Shown: in pieces, positions 26,321-35,355 of the stretch | How the letters are laid out: the number at the start of each line of letters is the position of its first letter | Position numbering within the stretch: the stretch's first letter is position 1 | Source of the DNA: an uncultured Butyrivibrio sp. | Lineage (GTDB): Bacteria; Bacillota; Clostridia; Lachnospirales; Lachnospiraceae | Length of the DNA: 39,496 bases | Direction: 5' to 3' | Assembly: GCA_947168335.1 (NCBI GenBank) | Contig: CAMVLM010000017.1 | Coordinates: forward strand, 1 to 39,496 | Translations under genes and position numbers: made by a program | The notes under the pieces: generated by a model | Seen by the model: only the letters and a program-made list of their open reading frames with translations | Databases searched by the model: none | Told to the model about the DNA's origin: nothing

Positions 26321-27391
26321 TTACTTTATCCTTTTGATTTTTGCATGGAAACTTCTTACAAATTTAGGCGCGATCGCAAGAAGAATAAGATAAACCCTGT
26401 TCTTCGTACTCAAAAATTCGTTTCCCAGAATATCCCCCGGATGACTTCTTAAATATCCCACAACATTTTCTCTGTAAAAGATATTATCGCTTGTCATCTT
26501 ACTTATCGGGATATGTAAAAGATAGTCGAGGCGCTGCACCAGACAGAATCTTTTTGCGACATTTGTAAGCTCCGGAAAGCTGCTTCTCACAAGGGCAGCT
26601 GCCACATCGGAATTTCTCACAATATCTGTAAACACCGGAGGAAAATAATCCTTCTGATCCTGCTTCTTTCTGGTGTTACTTCCGGTTCTGTAGAAAACAT
26701 GATAATACTGCTGAGGCAGAATGAGAAGTTTTTCCACTCTGGTCAGCATATGTATCATAAGGTAAAAATCCTCGTTCAGCTCTCCCTCGGGGAATCTGCC
26801 GTCCTTACCTTCAAAAAGCTCTCTCTTTGTAAGCTTGGTGCAATAGGACGCATCCCCGGTATGCATGAGAAGTGTTCTCAAATGCTCACTTCCCGTAACC
26901 ACCTTCTTTTCAGCAGGCGGAATACATACATCAGGAAGTCTGGTTCCATCTTCTGCAATTTCATCCCTTGATGCCTGCACCATAAGAAACTCTGATTCAG
27001 GATCAGAGATAACCGCTTCCATCAAAGCCTCATACATGTGCTCATCCACATAATCATCCGCATCAACAAAACCCACATAATCTCCGGTGGCATAGCCAAG
27101 TGCATTATTTCTTGCAGCACTGCTGCCTCCGTTTTCTCTGTGGATAACCTTAATTACCGCACCACTGACACAGCTGTAGACCTTTATTTCCTCATCACTA
27201 ATTAAAGTACCGCATCCCTCTGCATAGCTTATGATTCTGTCCAAAGTCGAATCGGTTGACCCGTCATCCGCAACCAGAATCTCCAGCAGATTACCGGGAT
27301 ATGTCTGCCTGTATACAGAATCTATACATCTGCATATCAGATCTTCAATATTATATGCAGGTATGATTACGCTAATCTTCTTATCAAACAA
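26321..27391 (-). CDS. GT2 family glycosyltransferase
   Basis: 356 residues. GT-A domain with VIIPAYNIED, VADDGSTDSTL, NGGSSAARNNALGYATGDY and DADD (110-113). The GELNEDFYLM segment probably carries the catalytic acid. The short basic tail (AKIKRIK) may touch the membrane. The start is a TTG with AGAGG eight bases upstream; the next Met would remove the first nucleotide-binding strand. It probably adds one sugar to the growing lipid-linked repeat unit. Donor unknown. Confidence 0.85.
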   Translation of the reverse strand: MFDKKISVIIPAYNIEDLICRCIDSVYRQTYPGNLLEILVADDGSTDSTLDRIISYAEGCGTLISDEEIKVYSCVSGAVIKVIHRENGGSSAARNNALGYATGDYVGFVDADDYVDEHMYEALMEAVISDPESEFLMVQASRDEIAEDGTRLPDVCIPPAEKKVVTGSEHLRTLLMHTGDASYCTKLTKRELFEGKDGRFPEGELNEDFYLMIHMLTRVEKLLILPQQYYHVFYRTGSNTRKKQDQKDYFPPVFTDIVRNSDVAAALVRSSFPELTNVAKRFCLVQRLDYLLHIPISKMTSDNIFYRENVVGYLRSHPGDILGNEFLSTKNRVYLILLAIAPKFVRSFHAKIKRIK

Positions 27392-27412
27392 ATCTGTTTC
27401 CTCTGTAATTTA

Positions 27413-28627
27413 TTACTGAAGGTGATTATCCTCCTGAAGTGTTCTGAAAAAACCGGGTGCAGGCAGAACCTCTGCCCTGCTCATGGGACCGGTCTGTGGC
27501 ATATTATACTCTATGCCGCCTGTTATGCAATCGCAAAACTCAAGGAGCCTCGCCCCTGCAACTTCAGCGTTCCATTCATTACTGATGGTCTCATAGGCGG
27601 ATTTCTGCAGTTTTCTGATAAGCGCAGGATTACCCGAAAGCTCATCAAGCCTTGCTAAAAACTCTTCCTTCCTGCCCTTGTCGTATGTCAGTCCGTTCTC
27701 TTTTTCAGTAACAAGAAAAGGAACCGCTCCCGCTTCATAAGACGCAATCACAGCACAGGCACTGTTCATGGCTTCATTTACAACAGCGCCCCACCCCTCA
27801 AGATAATTGCTGTTAAACAAAAAGACATGGCTCTGTTCCATGATCTTTCTGACTTTTTCAGGGCCGACAGAACCAACAAGACTTATATACTCATCAAGTC
27901 CCCTGTCTTTTATCATGTTTTCAAGTTCATTTCTTAAAGGGCCGTCTCCCACAATATTTACATGAAAACTCTTACCCTTATTCTTCAAAAATTCTGCAGC
28001 ATATACCGCAAATTCCGGATGTTTAAGCTTTATGAGCCTTGCAGCAAAACAAATCTCAAGCCTTTCACCATCTCGGTACAGCATATTGTGTATTTCGCTG
28101 TCCGTGTATTTTTTTAGCGGCGGAAAATATCCCCATCTGAACATTTTCCCGGGATAAGCACCGATCAGGCTGAAATCTCCCGAAACATACGAGCCTGCAC
28201 ATAGCATATAAACAGGCTTTCTTCTAAATCTGATATGCTCACGGTACTTGGCAGCAAGTCCCCTTGGAGATATTGCCTTATACCTTCCCTCACGGTATAT
28301 CCGTTCGCTGATACGAATTACCGGCTTCCCGGAAGAAAGCCTCTCCTCAATCACTCTGTCTGCACTGCTTCCGCGTTCAGCTCCCGTCCATCCCAGTAAA
28401 AGTACATCACAGTTTCTGATGAGATCTGCACATTTATTCTCATCTTCATAGAACTTATTAAGGTATGGCAGTTCAGCTCCCACAGTACTCCATCCCATTT
28501 TGCGCCTCTCCTCATCCATAGGCATTATCTGCACAAAAGAAAAATCCTCGGAGAGTTTTTCAAACAACACTCCGCAAAAAGGGATCTGATGGTGGTTTAT
28601 GAAATTGGAGACAAAAGTAATCTTCAC
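27413..28627 (-). CDS. GT4 family glycosyltransferase
   Basis: 404 residues, GT-B fold. It opens KITFVSNFINHHQIPFC, a start common to many GT4 polysaccharide enzymes. The donor domain has FAARLIKLKHPEFAV, IVGDGPLRNELE and EGWGAVVNEAMNSACAVIAS, with the E-x7-E-like acidic pair near 275-285. Start choice: the GTG at 28627 has AAGGA six bases upstream, whereas the TTG at 28633 (overlapping the previous stop) has the site only one base away. Predicted cytoplasmic retaining glycosyltransferase on the repeat unit; sugar unknown. Confidence 0.87.
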   Translation of the reverse strand: MKITFVSNFINHHQIPFCGVLFEKLSEDFSFVQIMPMDEERRKMGWSTVGAELPYLNKFYEDENKCADLIRNCDVLLLGWTGAERGSSADRVIEERLSSGKPVIRISERIYREGRYKAISPRGLAAKYREHIRFRRKPVYMLCAGSYVSGDFSLIGAYPGKMFRWGYFPPLKKYTDSEIHNMLYRDGERLEICFAARLIKLKHPEFAVYAAEFLKNKGKSFHVNIVGDGPLRNELENMIKDRGLDEYISLVGSVGPEKVRKIMEQSHVFLFNSNYLEGWGAVVNEAMNSACAVIASYEAGAVPFLVTEKENGLTYDKGRKEEFLARLDELSGNPALIRKLQKSAYETISNEWNAEVAGARLLEFCDCITGGIEYNMPQTGPMSRAEVLPAPGFFRTLQEDNHLQ

Positions 28628-28629
28628 TC

Positions 28630-29952
28630 TCAATCCTTCACTATTTCAAAATATATTTCCATGAGCCTGTCAAAATTGATCTCGCTGTCATGGGTAATAA
28701 GTGCATGCTTTTTGGCATTATCTCCGTAAACAGCAGCAATCACCGGTTCTCTGAACATCTGACATATGCACTTTGCAAGATCCTCAGGGTTGCCGTTCTC
28801 AAACAAAAGACCGTCCACATTTTTCTCAAGCATGCTGGGTATTCCGCCTGCTTCAGATGCAACAACGGGAACGCCTAAAAGCATGGCTTCAGCCAGAGAA
28901 TTCGGAGAATTCTCAAGTACTGACGGACAGACAAAGACATTGCTCTTTAGAAGCTGTTCTTTCATCTGCTCTGCAGAAAGTTTGCCGAGCATAACAACCT
29001 TTCCGCCCAGCCTGTATCTTCTTATCAGTTTCTTTAAATATTTTCCGTATGCAGATATCCTGATTGCCATGGGATACCGGCTTCTTCCGCTGGCACCCTT
29101 CTGCTCATCGGGAATCGTAACCGTTTTCCTTCTGATCTTACCGATTACACTGTTTCCTGCAACATATAATCTGGCATCCGGAAACTCCTTAAGTATAAGG
29201 GGCATTGCTTCGAGCATAAAATGGAAACCTTTGAGTGGATAATCGCCCTGTGCCATAAAAATACTGTGAGTAACCGTATTCACTGATCTCCATGCACCGT
29301 TATAAAAAGTTCCGCGCATGGTCTCATTCATCTTGTGATATGTGGCACCGGGATTTATCTCTTCTGTTTTTTCCCTGTCAAAATCCGTGCGTCCGGTTAT
29401 ATGACCAGCAAGGCGTATGGATGCAATCTCATTTTTACCGCGAAGTTCATATTTTTCCTGCTGCTGAATGAGCGAATCACCCTTGTACTTATCTCTGAAA
29501 GTGCAGTCGTTCTGAACTTCCTTTGGAAGATACGCCATATACACTTTTGCTATTTCACTGCATAGTCCCTGTATTCCAAGAAGCGTCCTATCCGGGTTGT
29601 TGAATGCCCTGATAGCCGCAAGTGTATGGGGGAACTCTGTTCCAAAAATATGAATCATATCGGGATTAAAATCATCGATAATCTTTCTGAGTCTTTTTTC
29701 CAGTCCATCATCATAAATCTCAGGTGTGTCAAGATTCTCATGAAAACTGTAAAACTTCACTCCGTCAAAAGTCACGGGCTCATCACCGATATCCCCCGGG
29801 AAACAAACTCCAAGCTTTACATTGGTTGATACCCTGTCTTTTCTTATTTTATCAAAAGCCCCGGAAAGCCAGCCTTCCCTGTCCGACCAGGAAAGTCCTC
29901 TTGACTTGGCAAATGCCGGAAGCATTATATTGCAAACCCACAAAACTCTCAT
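28630..29952 (-). CDS. GT4 family glycosyltransferase
   Basis: 440 residues, GT-B fold. N-terminal domain starts RVLWVCNIMLPAFAKSRG with an acceptor region including MIHIFGTEFPHTLA. C-terminal donor domain has FHFMLEAMPLIL, LYVAGNS, VMLGKLSAEQM, FVCPSVLENSPNSLAEAMLLGVPVVAS (Glu pair of the GT4 family) and a following GGIPSML. The paired Glu residues hold the nucleotide-sugar. It starts 15 bases after a GT2 and ends in contact with the next GT4 gene. Probably adds one residue of the repeat unit. Confidence 0.88.
   Translation of the reverse strand: MRVLWVCNIMLPAFAKSRGLSWSDREGWLSGAFDKIRKDRVSTNVKLGVCFPGDIGDEPVTFDGVKFYSFHENLDTPEIYDDGLEKRLRKIIDDFNPDMIHIFGTEFPHTLAAIRAFNNPDRTLLGIQGLCSEIAKVYMAYLPKEVQNDCTFRDKYKGDSLIQQQEKYELRGKNEIASIRLAGHITGRTDFDREKTEEINPGATYHKMNETMRGTFYNGAWRSVNTVTHSIFMAQGDYPLKGFHFMLEAMPLILKEFPDARLYVAGNSVIGKIRRKTVTIPDEQKGASGRSRYPMAIRISAYGKYLKKLIRRYRLGGKVVMLGKLSAEQMKEQLLKSNVFVCPSVLENSPNSLAEAMLLGVPVVASEAGGIPSMLEKNVDGLLFENGNPEDLAKCICQMFREPVIAAVYGDNAKKHALITHDSEINFDRLMEIYFEIVKD
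28634..28638 (-). promoter_or_regulatory. Ribosome binding site deciding the 28627 start
   Basis: AAGGA is six bases before the GTG at 28627 and one base before the alternative TTG at 28633. The spacing favours the GTG. Confidence 0.4.
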
Positions 29953-29967
29953 AACAAAACTCCACCG

Positions 29968-30852
29968 TTAACTGCGTTTATTATATACAAAACTCTTAAG
30001 CTTATTATAAATCCCTGCAGTCTTGGGATTCTGGGCAATCTTTGTCCTCAAAGAAGCCAGTGTCAGCAGTCTTATAAGATCATACTTCTGAATCTTCTTC
30101 CTGCTGAGATACAAATGAATTATCTGCTGCCTCTCATTCTCAGAGATCTTACGATTTTCACAGGTCTCTGAAAATCCGCCTCCTTCATAATCAGCAATCA
30201 GAAGCTTCATATACTCCGTCTGAGCCTTCTCAACATAAAAGCATCTGAGAAAATGCTCATAATCAGCCCTTACTTTCCAGACTGTATCAAAAGGATATCT
30301 GAGCATCAGGCGCTCATCATAGAAACATGCCTGATGTGACGGTACATTTCTGTAGCATGCAAAATCATCAATCTTAGGAACAGATGATACTCTCTGCATT
30401 GTCTGCATTTCAAAAATATCCCCGTAGTAAATATATGGAAGCGTGGTCCCCTTCACGCGCTCATTCCTCGTTATGCACTCATAAACTTTCTGAAGAACAT
30501 CCGGTCCGGAGAATACATCACCGCAATTAAGGAAATAGACAAATCCGGGCCTGCTGATATTCTCTTCCTGTTCGTCCAGCTTTTTCAGAGCGTTAATCGC
30601 AATGTTCATGGCATCATAAATGCCGTGATCTTTTCCCTTTATGATATGACATCTGCCATCCGAAGATGCCCCAGTGCCTTCAATTCCAAACAGCGCCGCA
30701 GCTCTCTCCAGGGAGCCGTCGGTGGAGCCACCGTCCTTTATAATAATCCTGTAGTTCTTAAAACTCTGTTTTCTTATGCTGCCTATTGTTTTATCCAGGT
30801 CTTCGCCAGGATTATAGGCAACTACTATGATCGTAAAATAGGGTCTTTTCAT
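29968..30852 (-). CDS. GT2 family glycosyltransferase, WcaE-like
   Basis: 294 residues. FTIIVVAYNPGEDLDKTI, KDGGSTDGS (40-47), then DHGIYDAMNIAINA (75-88) and YFLNCGDVF (106-114), with PSHQACFYD in the second half. The E/D-x-GIYDAMN and FLNxGD motifs mark the WcaE-type subgroup of GT2; GD replaces the classic DxD. The C-terminal region is basic and rich in short helices. It lies 11 bases after the EpsG-like polymerase. Colanic-acid WcaE is linked to fucose transfer, and a GDP-fucose synthase is present here, so fucosyl transfer is a reasonable but unproven guess. Confidence 0.85.
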   Translation of the reverse strand: MKRPYFTIIVVAYNPGEDLDKTIGSIRKQSFKNYRIIIKDGGSTDGSLERAAALFGIEGTGASSDGRCHIIKGKDHGIYDAMNIAINALKKLDEQEENISRPGFVYFLNCGDVFSGPDVLQKVYECITRNERVKGTTLPYIYYGDIFEMQTMQRVSSVPKIDDFACYRNVPSHQACFYDERLMLRYPFDTVWKVRADYEHFLRCFYVEKAQTEYMKLLIADYEGGGFSETCENRKISENERQQIIHLYLSRKKIQKYDLIRLLTLASLRTKIAQNPKTAGIYNKLKSFVYNKRS

Positions 30853-30863
30853 ATTATCACCTG

Positions 30864-32003
30864 TCAGCCAAAGCCTCTCTCCGAAAGTGTAGCAGGAAGC
30901 TCATGGAAAAATATTGTTTCATAGGGAAGGATTCTCACACCATCAGCCGCTGCGCCTTTCATATAATTTGCGAAATAGACGAGGCAGAAAATTACTGTGA
31001 CCACCTTCAATACCTTCTTCAGATTCATCCCATATATTCTTTCATCCTTCATTCTTTTCAGGAGAAGAGGAACATATAAAATCTGAGTTACTGTCAAATA
31101 GTAAGCAATTCTCGATACAGTAGGAAGGAATGATCCAAATGTATAAAAAATAAGTGCAAACAGATTACAGTAAAAATAAAATCTGAGTTCCCTGTCCTTA
31201 GTGATATCCTCTCTAAGCACATACAGGGCAAGCACCAGTACAGCCACACATCTAAGTATACTGACCTTACTGGTTCCACCGGACAGATATTCTGTACCGG
31301 CATATGATGGATAAAGCTTTATGGCAATATCCAGATAAAAATCCTTAAGAAAAAGCGTGGATATACAAATAAGTCCAAGCACACCCAGCATCCACCTGCG
31401 CCATTTTATGCAGGCAAAAGGATATAACACAAGCACCACCAAAAGAGACTTATGAAACAGCGCACCGGCAAGAACCATCAGCACAAATCTGGGATAATCC
31501 CTTTCGATGCAGTAAAATGCTGAAAAAACAGCCACTGACAATGCAAGATAATACCTCACAGTGCTTATCGACTGGAAATAGTATCCAAGGAACATGAACA
31601 TCATAAATGACATCCAGAAATCCTCGGACTTCCTTCTGAGTACAGTCAGGAATAAAAACATAGTAGCCGCAGCAAACACTGCAAATACAGCCACATAATT
31701 CTCAAATCCGGATAACTTGTAGATAAGGATTGTAAGGTAGTTAAACCCCGGTTCAGTGGGGACAATGGCATTACTGTAGGCTCTGTGCATGAATTCCACA
31801 TAGTTGCTGTAGTCATTGCCGACATTAAGCCTTATGGCAGACACCCCGGTCAGTAAAACAAATACTGCCAGAATGGACGTCCTGCTCTTTAACTGTTGTC
31901 TGGTAATGCCTCCATATATGCAGTTATTGCCTTCTTCCCTAAGGCTCTTTATATTAAGTGCCACTAGAAGAACGGTCACTGTAAGCATCAGATAGATCAG
32001 CAT
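30864..32003 (-). CDS. EpsG-family polysaccharide polymerase (Wzy-like)
   Basis: 379 residues with about ten membrane helices. The EpsG-type motifs are present: IRLNVGNDYSNY (57-68), TEPGFNYL (83-90), STVRYYLALS and GALFHKSLLV. Known members polymerise lipid-linked repeat units on the outside of the membrane. It lies between two glycosyltransferase genes with gaps of only 2 and 11 bases, and partners the Wzz-like protein at 32802. Its presence argues that region A makes a Wzy-dependent polymer, so a flippase is needed; the only candidate seen is the PglK-like ABC protein. Confidence 0.88.
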   Translation of the reverse strand: MLIYLMLTVTVLLVALNIKSLREEGNNCIYGGITRQQLKSRTSILAVFVLLTGVSAIRLNVGNDYSNYVEFMHRAYSNAIVPTEPGFNYLTILIYKLSGFENYVAVFAVFAAATMFLFLTVLRRKSEDFWMSFMMFMFLGYYFQSISTVRYYLALSVAVFSAFYCIERDYPRFVLMVLAGALFHKSLLVVLVLYPFACIKWRRWMLGVLGLICISTLFLKDFYLDIAIKLYPSYAGTEYLSGGTSKVSILRCVAVLVLALYVLREDITKDRELRFYFYCNLFALIFYTFGSFLPTVSRIAYYLTVTQILYVPLLLKRMKDERIYGMNLKKVLKVVTVIFCLVYFANYMKGAAADGVRILPYETIFFHELPATLSERGFG

Positions 32004-32005
32004 AA

Positions 32006-32800
32006 CTAATCCTCATGTTTTCCGGCAGCTCTAACGCCTCTCTTCATTATTGAAAAACACTTTCCAACAGACATCTCTTTGCACATCTCATTTTTGTGTG
32101 CAAGTAAAAACCTCAGACACATAGGCTTTGCCAGCTTTCCATAGAGGAAATGGTACAGATACCCCCTGTCAAAAAAGAATTTCTCATTATAGCCCGAAAA
32201 CCAGGTGGAAGGTCTGTCATCCTCCTCATGCCCGATTTTCACACTGGTTCTGTAAATCTTAAGTCCCTTATCAAGGCACTGCTTCAGGAAAAGTGAATCC
32301 TCACCGTTACTGTACTTTGCCCCACCTCCAAACAGAAGTGAAAAAGTAACTCCGGCCTCGTGAAGTCTGCTGCCTCTTACTGCTATGGCATAAGCAGGAT
32401 ATCTTCCGTAATTCATGTAGTTTACTCTGGCAAAATCCGTGTTATTGTATGTGACGCGGCCCTCCGTAGCCCTGACATTAAAAAGAAGCATATCCGCCTC
32501 CGGATGATCATCGAACTCCTTCTCCATGAGAACGGTATATCCTTCATCCAGGACAATATCCTCGTCACAAAACTGAAGAATCTCATGATCTGCTCTGAGA
32601 AGCGCCAGATTTCTTGACAATCCGACACCCTTTTCATCACAGTTAAACACCCTGATATTATGTCCGCCTAAATCTCTTTCCTCGTAACCATAGGGCATTT
32701 TCTGATTCACAATTATCGCATCGGACTGAATATTCATTTTTTCCGGAAGTGCCTGAGTGTCCTGAGACACCGCAGCCACCAGCAATTGAATTCTCGACAT
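32006..32800 (-). CDS. GT2-like glycosyltransferase, divergent
   Basis: 264 residues. A GT-A core is visible: IQLLVAAVSQD, KGVGLSRNLALLRADHEILQF and CDEDIVLDEGY, where D79-E80-D81 is the metal site. Later come LLFGGGAKYSNGEDSLFLKQCLDKGLK, with an ED pair probably acting as catalytic base, and a basic tail. The first nucleotide-binding strand is shorter than in classic GT2 enzymes and the DGST loop is missing, so it is an outlying family member. It sits between the Wzz-like and EpsG-like genes with 1- and 2-base gaps. Substrate unknown. Confidence 0.78.
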   Translation of the reverse strand: MSRIQLLVAAVSQDTQALPEKMNIQSDAIIVNQKMPYGYEERDLGGHNIRVFNCDEKGVGLSRNLALLRADHEILQFCDEDIVLDEGYTVLMEKEFDDHPEADMLLFNVRATEGRVTYNNTDFARVNYMNYGRYPAYAIAVRGSRLHEAGVTFSLLFGGGAKYSNGEDSLFLKQCLDKGLKIYRTSVKIGHEEDDRPSTWFSGYNEKFFFDRGYLYHFLYGKLAKPMCLRFLLAHKNEMCKEMSVGKCFSIMKRGVRAAGKHED

Positions 32801-32801
32801 A

Positions 32802-33902
32802 TCACAGTCCCATATATAACTTCAAAAATCTCTTATCTGCATCGGTGATCACAATTCCGGCAGTCTGACATCCCAGCTTATTCAGCATTGAGATCATATG
32901 CTGTATCATTGCGCCGCTTCGTTTACAATGAGAAGCCATGATAAAAGCGCCTTCGACATTTTTTATCTTCTCTGCAACAGCCGGATCATTTCCCGGCATT
33001 GCGCAGGGCTTAAGGGTAATACCTGACTTTTTAAGCTCGCTTCCGAGAATATCCTTTAAACGCTCTGTTCCATCCTCAGCAAACTTCTGTCCTGTTTTAT
33101 CATCAACTGAAAATACAGCGAATTCTTTTCCACTATTGTCACTGTTCTGGAAGAAAACAAGAAGCTCATTTCTGTAAAAAGAAGGCTCCTCCTGTCCCTT
33201 TGAAGTCATTATTCCTATCACAGGCAGGTTATATCTCTTTTCAGCATCTTCCGGAACATAGATGATGTCATTCATTGATTCCAGAATAAGAAGCCAGAGA
33301 ACCGACAAAATAATTCCGATAACAGCTCCTAGACATACAGCCGTTGCTGTTTTGTCTGTAACAACTTCAAGCTCTGCATCCGTTACGCCAAGTATCTTGA
33401 TCTGCTCAAATGCCTCGTTGGTCCTGCCAAATGTTACAAGCGCATCGTCCACTGCTGATGTCAGAGCCGTGCAAAGATCTTTATCTTTATTTTTTACGGT
33501 AAGGAGCATAACTCTTACATCTGAAGGGATATCGGCATTAATACACTCAAGAACCTGCTGCCGTGAGAGATTCGTTTCGGATATTCCTGACGCCTCAAGA
33601 TTACTCATTACCTCATTAAGGACATCATCGGTTCCCAGAACAATGTTCCAGGTATACGCATTGTAATAATCAACCTCTGATCCCTTTTTCTCATCATATG
33701 CAAAATCTATGTAGACCGTTGAAGTTGTGACGTATTCCCTTGCAGGGCCATAGACCACATGAGCAAGAAAATAAATCACGCCGCCTAAAACAGCACCTGC
33801 TGCCGCCGCAACAACCACTATCCAGAGTTTTTGAAGAAGCCTTAGATAAAAGGCCCGGAGATTTACGATTTCATTATCATAATTTTCCCGTTTTCTTGCC
33901 AT
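32802..33902 (-). CDS. Wzz/YveK-type polysaccharide co-polymerase fused to a degenerate tyrosine-kinase-like domain
   Basis: 366 residues. Helix 1 (about 26-48) and helix 2 (about 187-209) flank an extracytoplasmic Wzz domain; RYNLPVIG (223-230) follows helix 2. Residues about 240-366 resemble the ATPase part of bacterial tyrosine kinases (EFAVFSVDDKTGQKF; then GAFIMASHCKRSG...GIVITDADKRFLKLY). The Walker A position reads TGQKF instead of GxGKS/T, no Walker A' or B Asp is seen, and there is no Tyr cluster at the end. So it should not bind ATP normally or autophosphorylate. The co-polymerase role (chain length) is known for the family; the job of the dead domain is inferred to be structural. 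GGAGG precedes the ATG. Confidence 0.8.
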   Translation of the reverse strand: MARKRENYDNEIVNLRAFYLRLLQKLWIVVVAAAAGAVLGGVIYFLAHVVYGPAREYVTTSTVYIDFAYDEKKGSEVDYYNAYTWNIVLGTDDVLNEVMSNLEASGISETNLSRQQVLECINADIPSDVRVMLLTVKNKDKDLCTALTSAVDDALVTFGRTNEAFEQIKILGVTDAELEVVTDKTATAVCLGAVIGIILSVLWLLILESMNDIIYVPEDAEKRYNLPVIGIMTSKGQEEPSFYRNELLVFFQNSDNSGKEFAVFSVDDKTGQKFAEDGTERLKDILGSELKKSGITLKPCAMPGNDPAVAEKIKNVEGAFIMASHCKRSGAMIQHMISMLNKLGCQTAGIVITDADKRFLKLYMGL

Positions 33903-33928
33903 TTTCTCCTCCAGTAAAACTCCATAGA

Positions 33929-35335
33929 TTATTTTTTCATTGCTGTAATCTGAGAGTCTTCAACACCTTCTGTAGCATCCGGTGTAAACAAAATCTTCAA
34001 GGTAAGAAGCATAAGTTTAAAATCAAGCCATACAGAGTAGTTCTCAATATATGCAAGATCGAGTTTGAGCTTATCATACGGAGTGGTATTGTATTTACCA
34101 TAAACCTGCGCATATCCTGCAAGTCCTGCCTTTACCTTCATTCTGAATGCAAACTCGGGCATAGTCTCCATATACTGCTTGATAATCTCAGGTCTCTCGG
34201 GTCTGGGTCCGATAAAGGACATATCACCCTTGAGAATATTGAAAAGCTGAGGAAGTTCATCAATTCTCACAGCTCTGATAAACTTTCCTATGGGAGTGAT
34301 TCTGTTATCATTTTTGGTGGCAAGTCTTGCAACACCGTCCTTCTCAGCATCAACTCTCATACTTCTGAATTTCATTATCTTGAATTCTCTCTCGTTCTCA
34401 GTACACCTGATCTGCTTGTAGAGAATAGGGCCACCGTCATAGATCTTGATTATAATAGCTGTTATTATCATGATAGGTGAAAAAGCTACTATCATGATAA
34501 GCGAGCACACAATATCAATAAGCCTTTTTATGGCGCGTTCTTCAACCTTTAAGTAATACTCCCTCAAAAGGAGCACGGGTGTGTCAAAAAGGTGCATCTG
34601 GGTTGACCCCTTTACAAGTACGTCTGTGATCTTAGGCATCAGATATACCCTGATTGAGTGTCCGTAAAGGAACTTCAACAGATTATTTCTGTCCTTCGTG
34701 GGAATGTCCCAGATAACTACCGCATCATATCTCTCAAGGGCTTCCTTCTCAATCTTATCAATGCCCTCTGAAATATTCATGCACTTAACAATGTTATATC
34801 TGTCTTTTCTTGAATTGAATTTTCTGAGAATATCGTCAACCGGGTATTCTCCACTTACAAGCAGCATCTGTCTTGCAGGGAAAATAGACCTGTACAGCCA
34901 GTTGGACGCCACCGCCCATAAAAAGGACAGCACCAATTGAATTCCAAATACCTTTAGAATGGGAACGACCGGTACTACCCAGTTTCTCATAAGTGATATC
35001 TGGAAATAAGAAATAACATTAACCATGAAAAGGGCGAAAATCTGAGACAGGAAAATATCCATCGACTTAAGATATCCTATCTTCAGTCCACCGTAGGTAT
35101 TTGAGAAAAACAGCATTAAAAGAAAATAGATGAAAATTACAAGAACATGTCCCCAAAAGTGCAGTTTAAGACCGCTGCTGACCATATAGCCGTCAACATT
35201 TATTCTGGGCATGGACACATATGAAGGGTAATAGATTTTAAACCAGAACCACCCGTAAACCAGTGTCTGAAGAATAATACCTATGGTCCCCAAACATAAT
35301 ACAAATACTCTTTTTATTGATTCAATCTGTTTCAT
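33929..35335 (-). CDS. Polyprenyl-phosphate sugar-1-phosphate transferase (WbaP/WcaJ-like initiating enzyme)
   Basis: 468 residues from the ATG at 35335. Four to five N-terminal helices, a soluble Rossmann-like middle domain, and a C-terminal helix plus catalytic domain. The latter carries KIMKFRSMRVDAEKDG, NDNRITPIGKFIRAVRIDELPQ, GDMSFIGPRPERPE and KAGLAGYAQVYGKYNT, the standard bacterial sugar transferase motifs. It puts the first sugar phosphate onto undecaprenyl phosphate, starting the repeat unit. The Asp-Glu in RIDELPQ and the Arg in KFRSM are the usual catalytic residues. The frame extends to 35404 over the end of the previous gene, but AAAGGGA six bases before 35335 favours this start. 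First sugar unknown. Confidence 0.93.
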   Translation of the reverse strand: MKQIESIKRVFVLCLGTIGIILQTLVYGWFWFKIYYPSYVSMPRINVDGYMVSSGLKLHFWGHVLVIFIYFLLMLFFSNTYGGLKIGYLKSMDIFLSQIFALFMVNVISYFQISLMRNWVVPVVPILKVFGIQLVLSFLWAVASNWLYRSIFPARQMLLVSGEYPVDDILRKFNSRKDRYNIVKCMNISEGIDKIEKEALERYDAVVIWDIPTKDRNNLLKFLYGHSIRVYLMPKITDVLVKGSTQMHLFDTPVLLLREYYLKVEERAIKRLIDIVCSLIMIVAFSPIMIITAIIIKIYDGGPILYKQIRCTENEREFKIMKFRSMRVDAEKDGVARLATKNDNRITPIGKFIRAVRIDELPQLFNILKGDMSFIGPRPERPEIIKQYMETMPEFAFRMKVKAGLAGYAQVYGKYNTTPYDKLKLDLAYIENYSVWLDFKLMLLTLKILFTPDATEGVEDSQITAMKK

Positions 35336-35341
35336 ACAATA

Positions 35342-35348
35342 TCCCTTT
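35342..35348 (-). promoter_or_regulatory. Ribosome binding site deciding the 35335 start
   Basis: AAAGGGA lies six bases upstream of the ATG at 35335. The longer frame (to 35404) would overlap the previous gene by 49 bases and add a hydrophilic tail absent from the family. Confidence 0.5.
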
Positions 35349-35355
35349 GCAATAC

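Noticed and set aside
33740..34480. Long plus-strand reading frame of 246 codons
   Set aside because: It lies opposite the Wzz-like and sugar transferase genes, which have clear family motifs. Its translation shows no domain and no ribosome site was seen.
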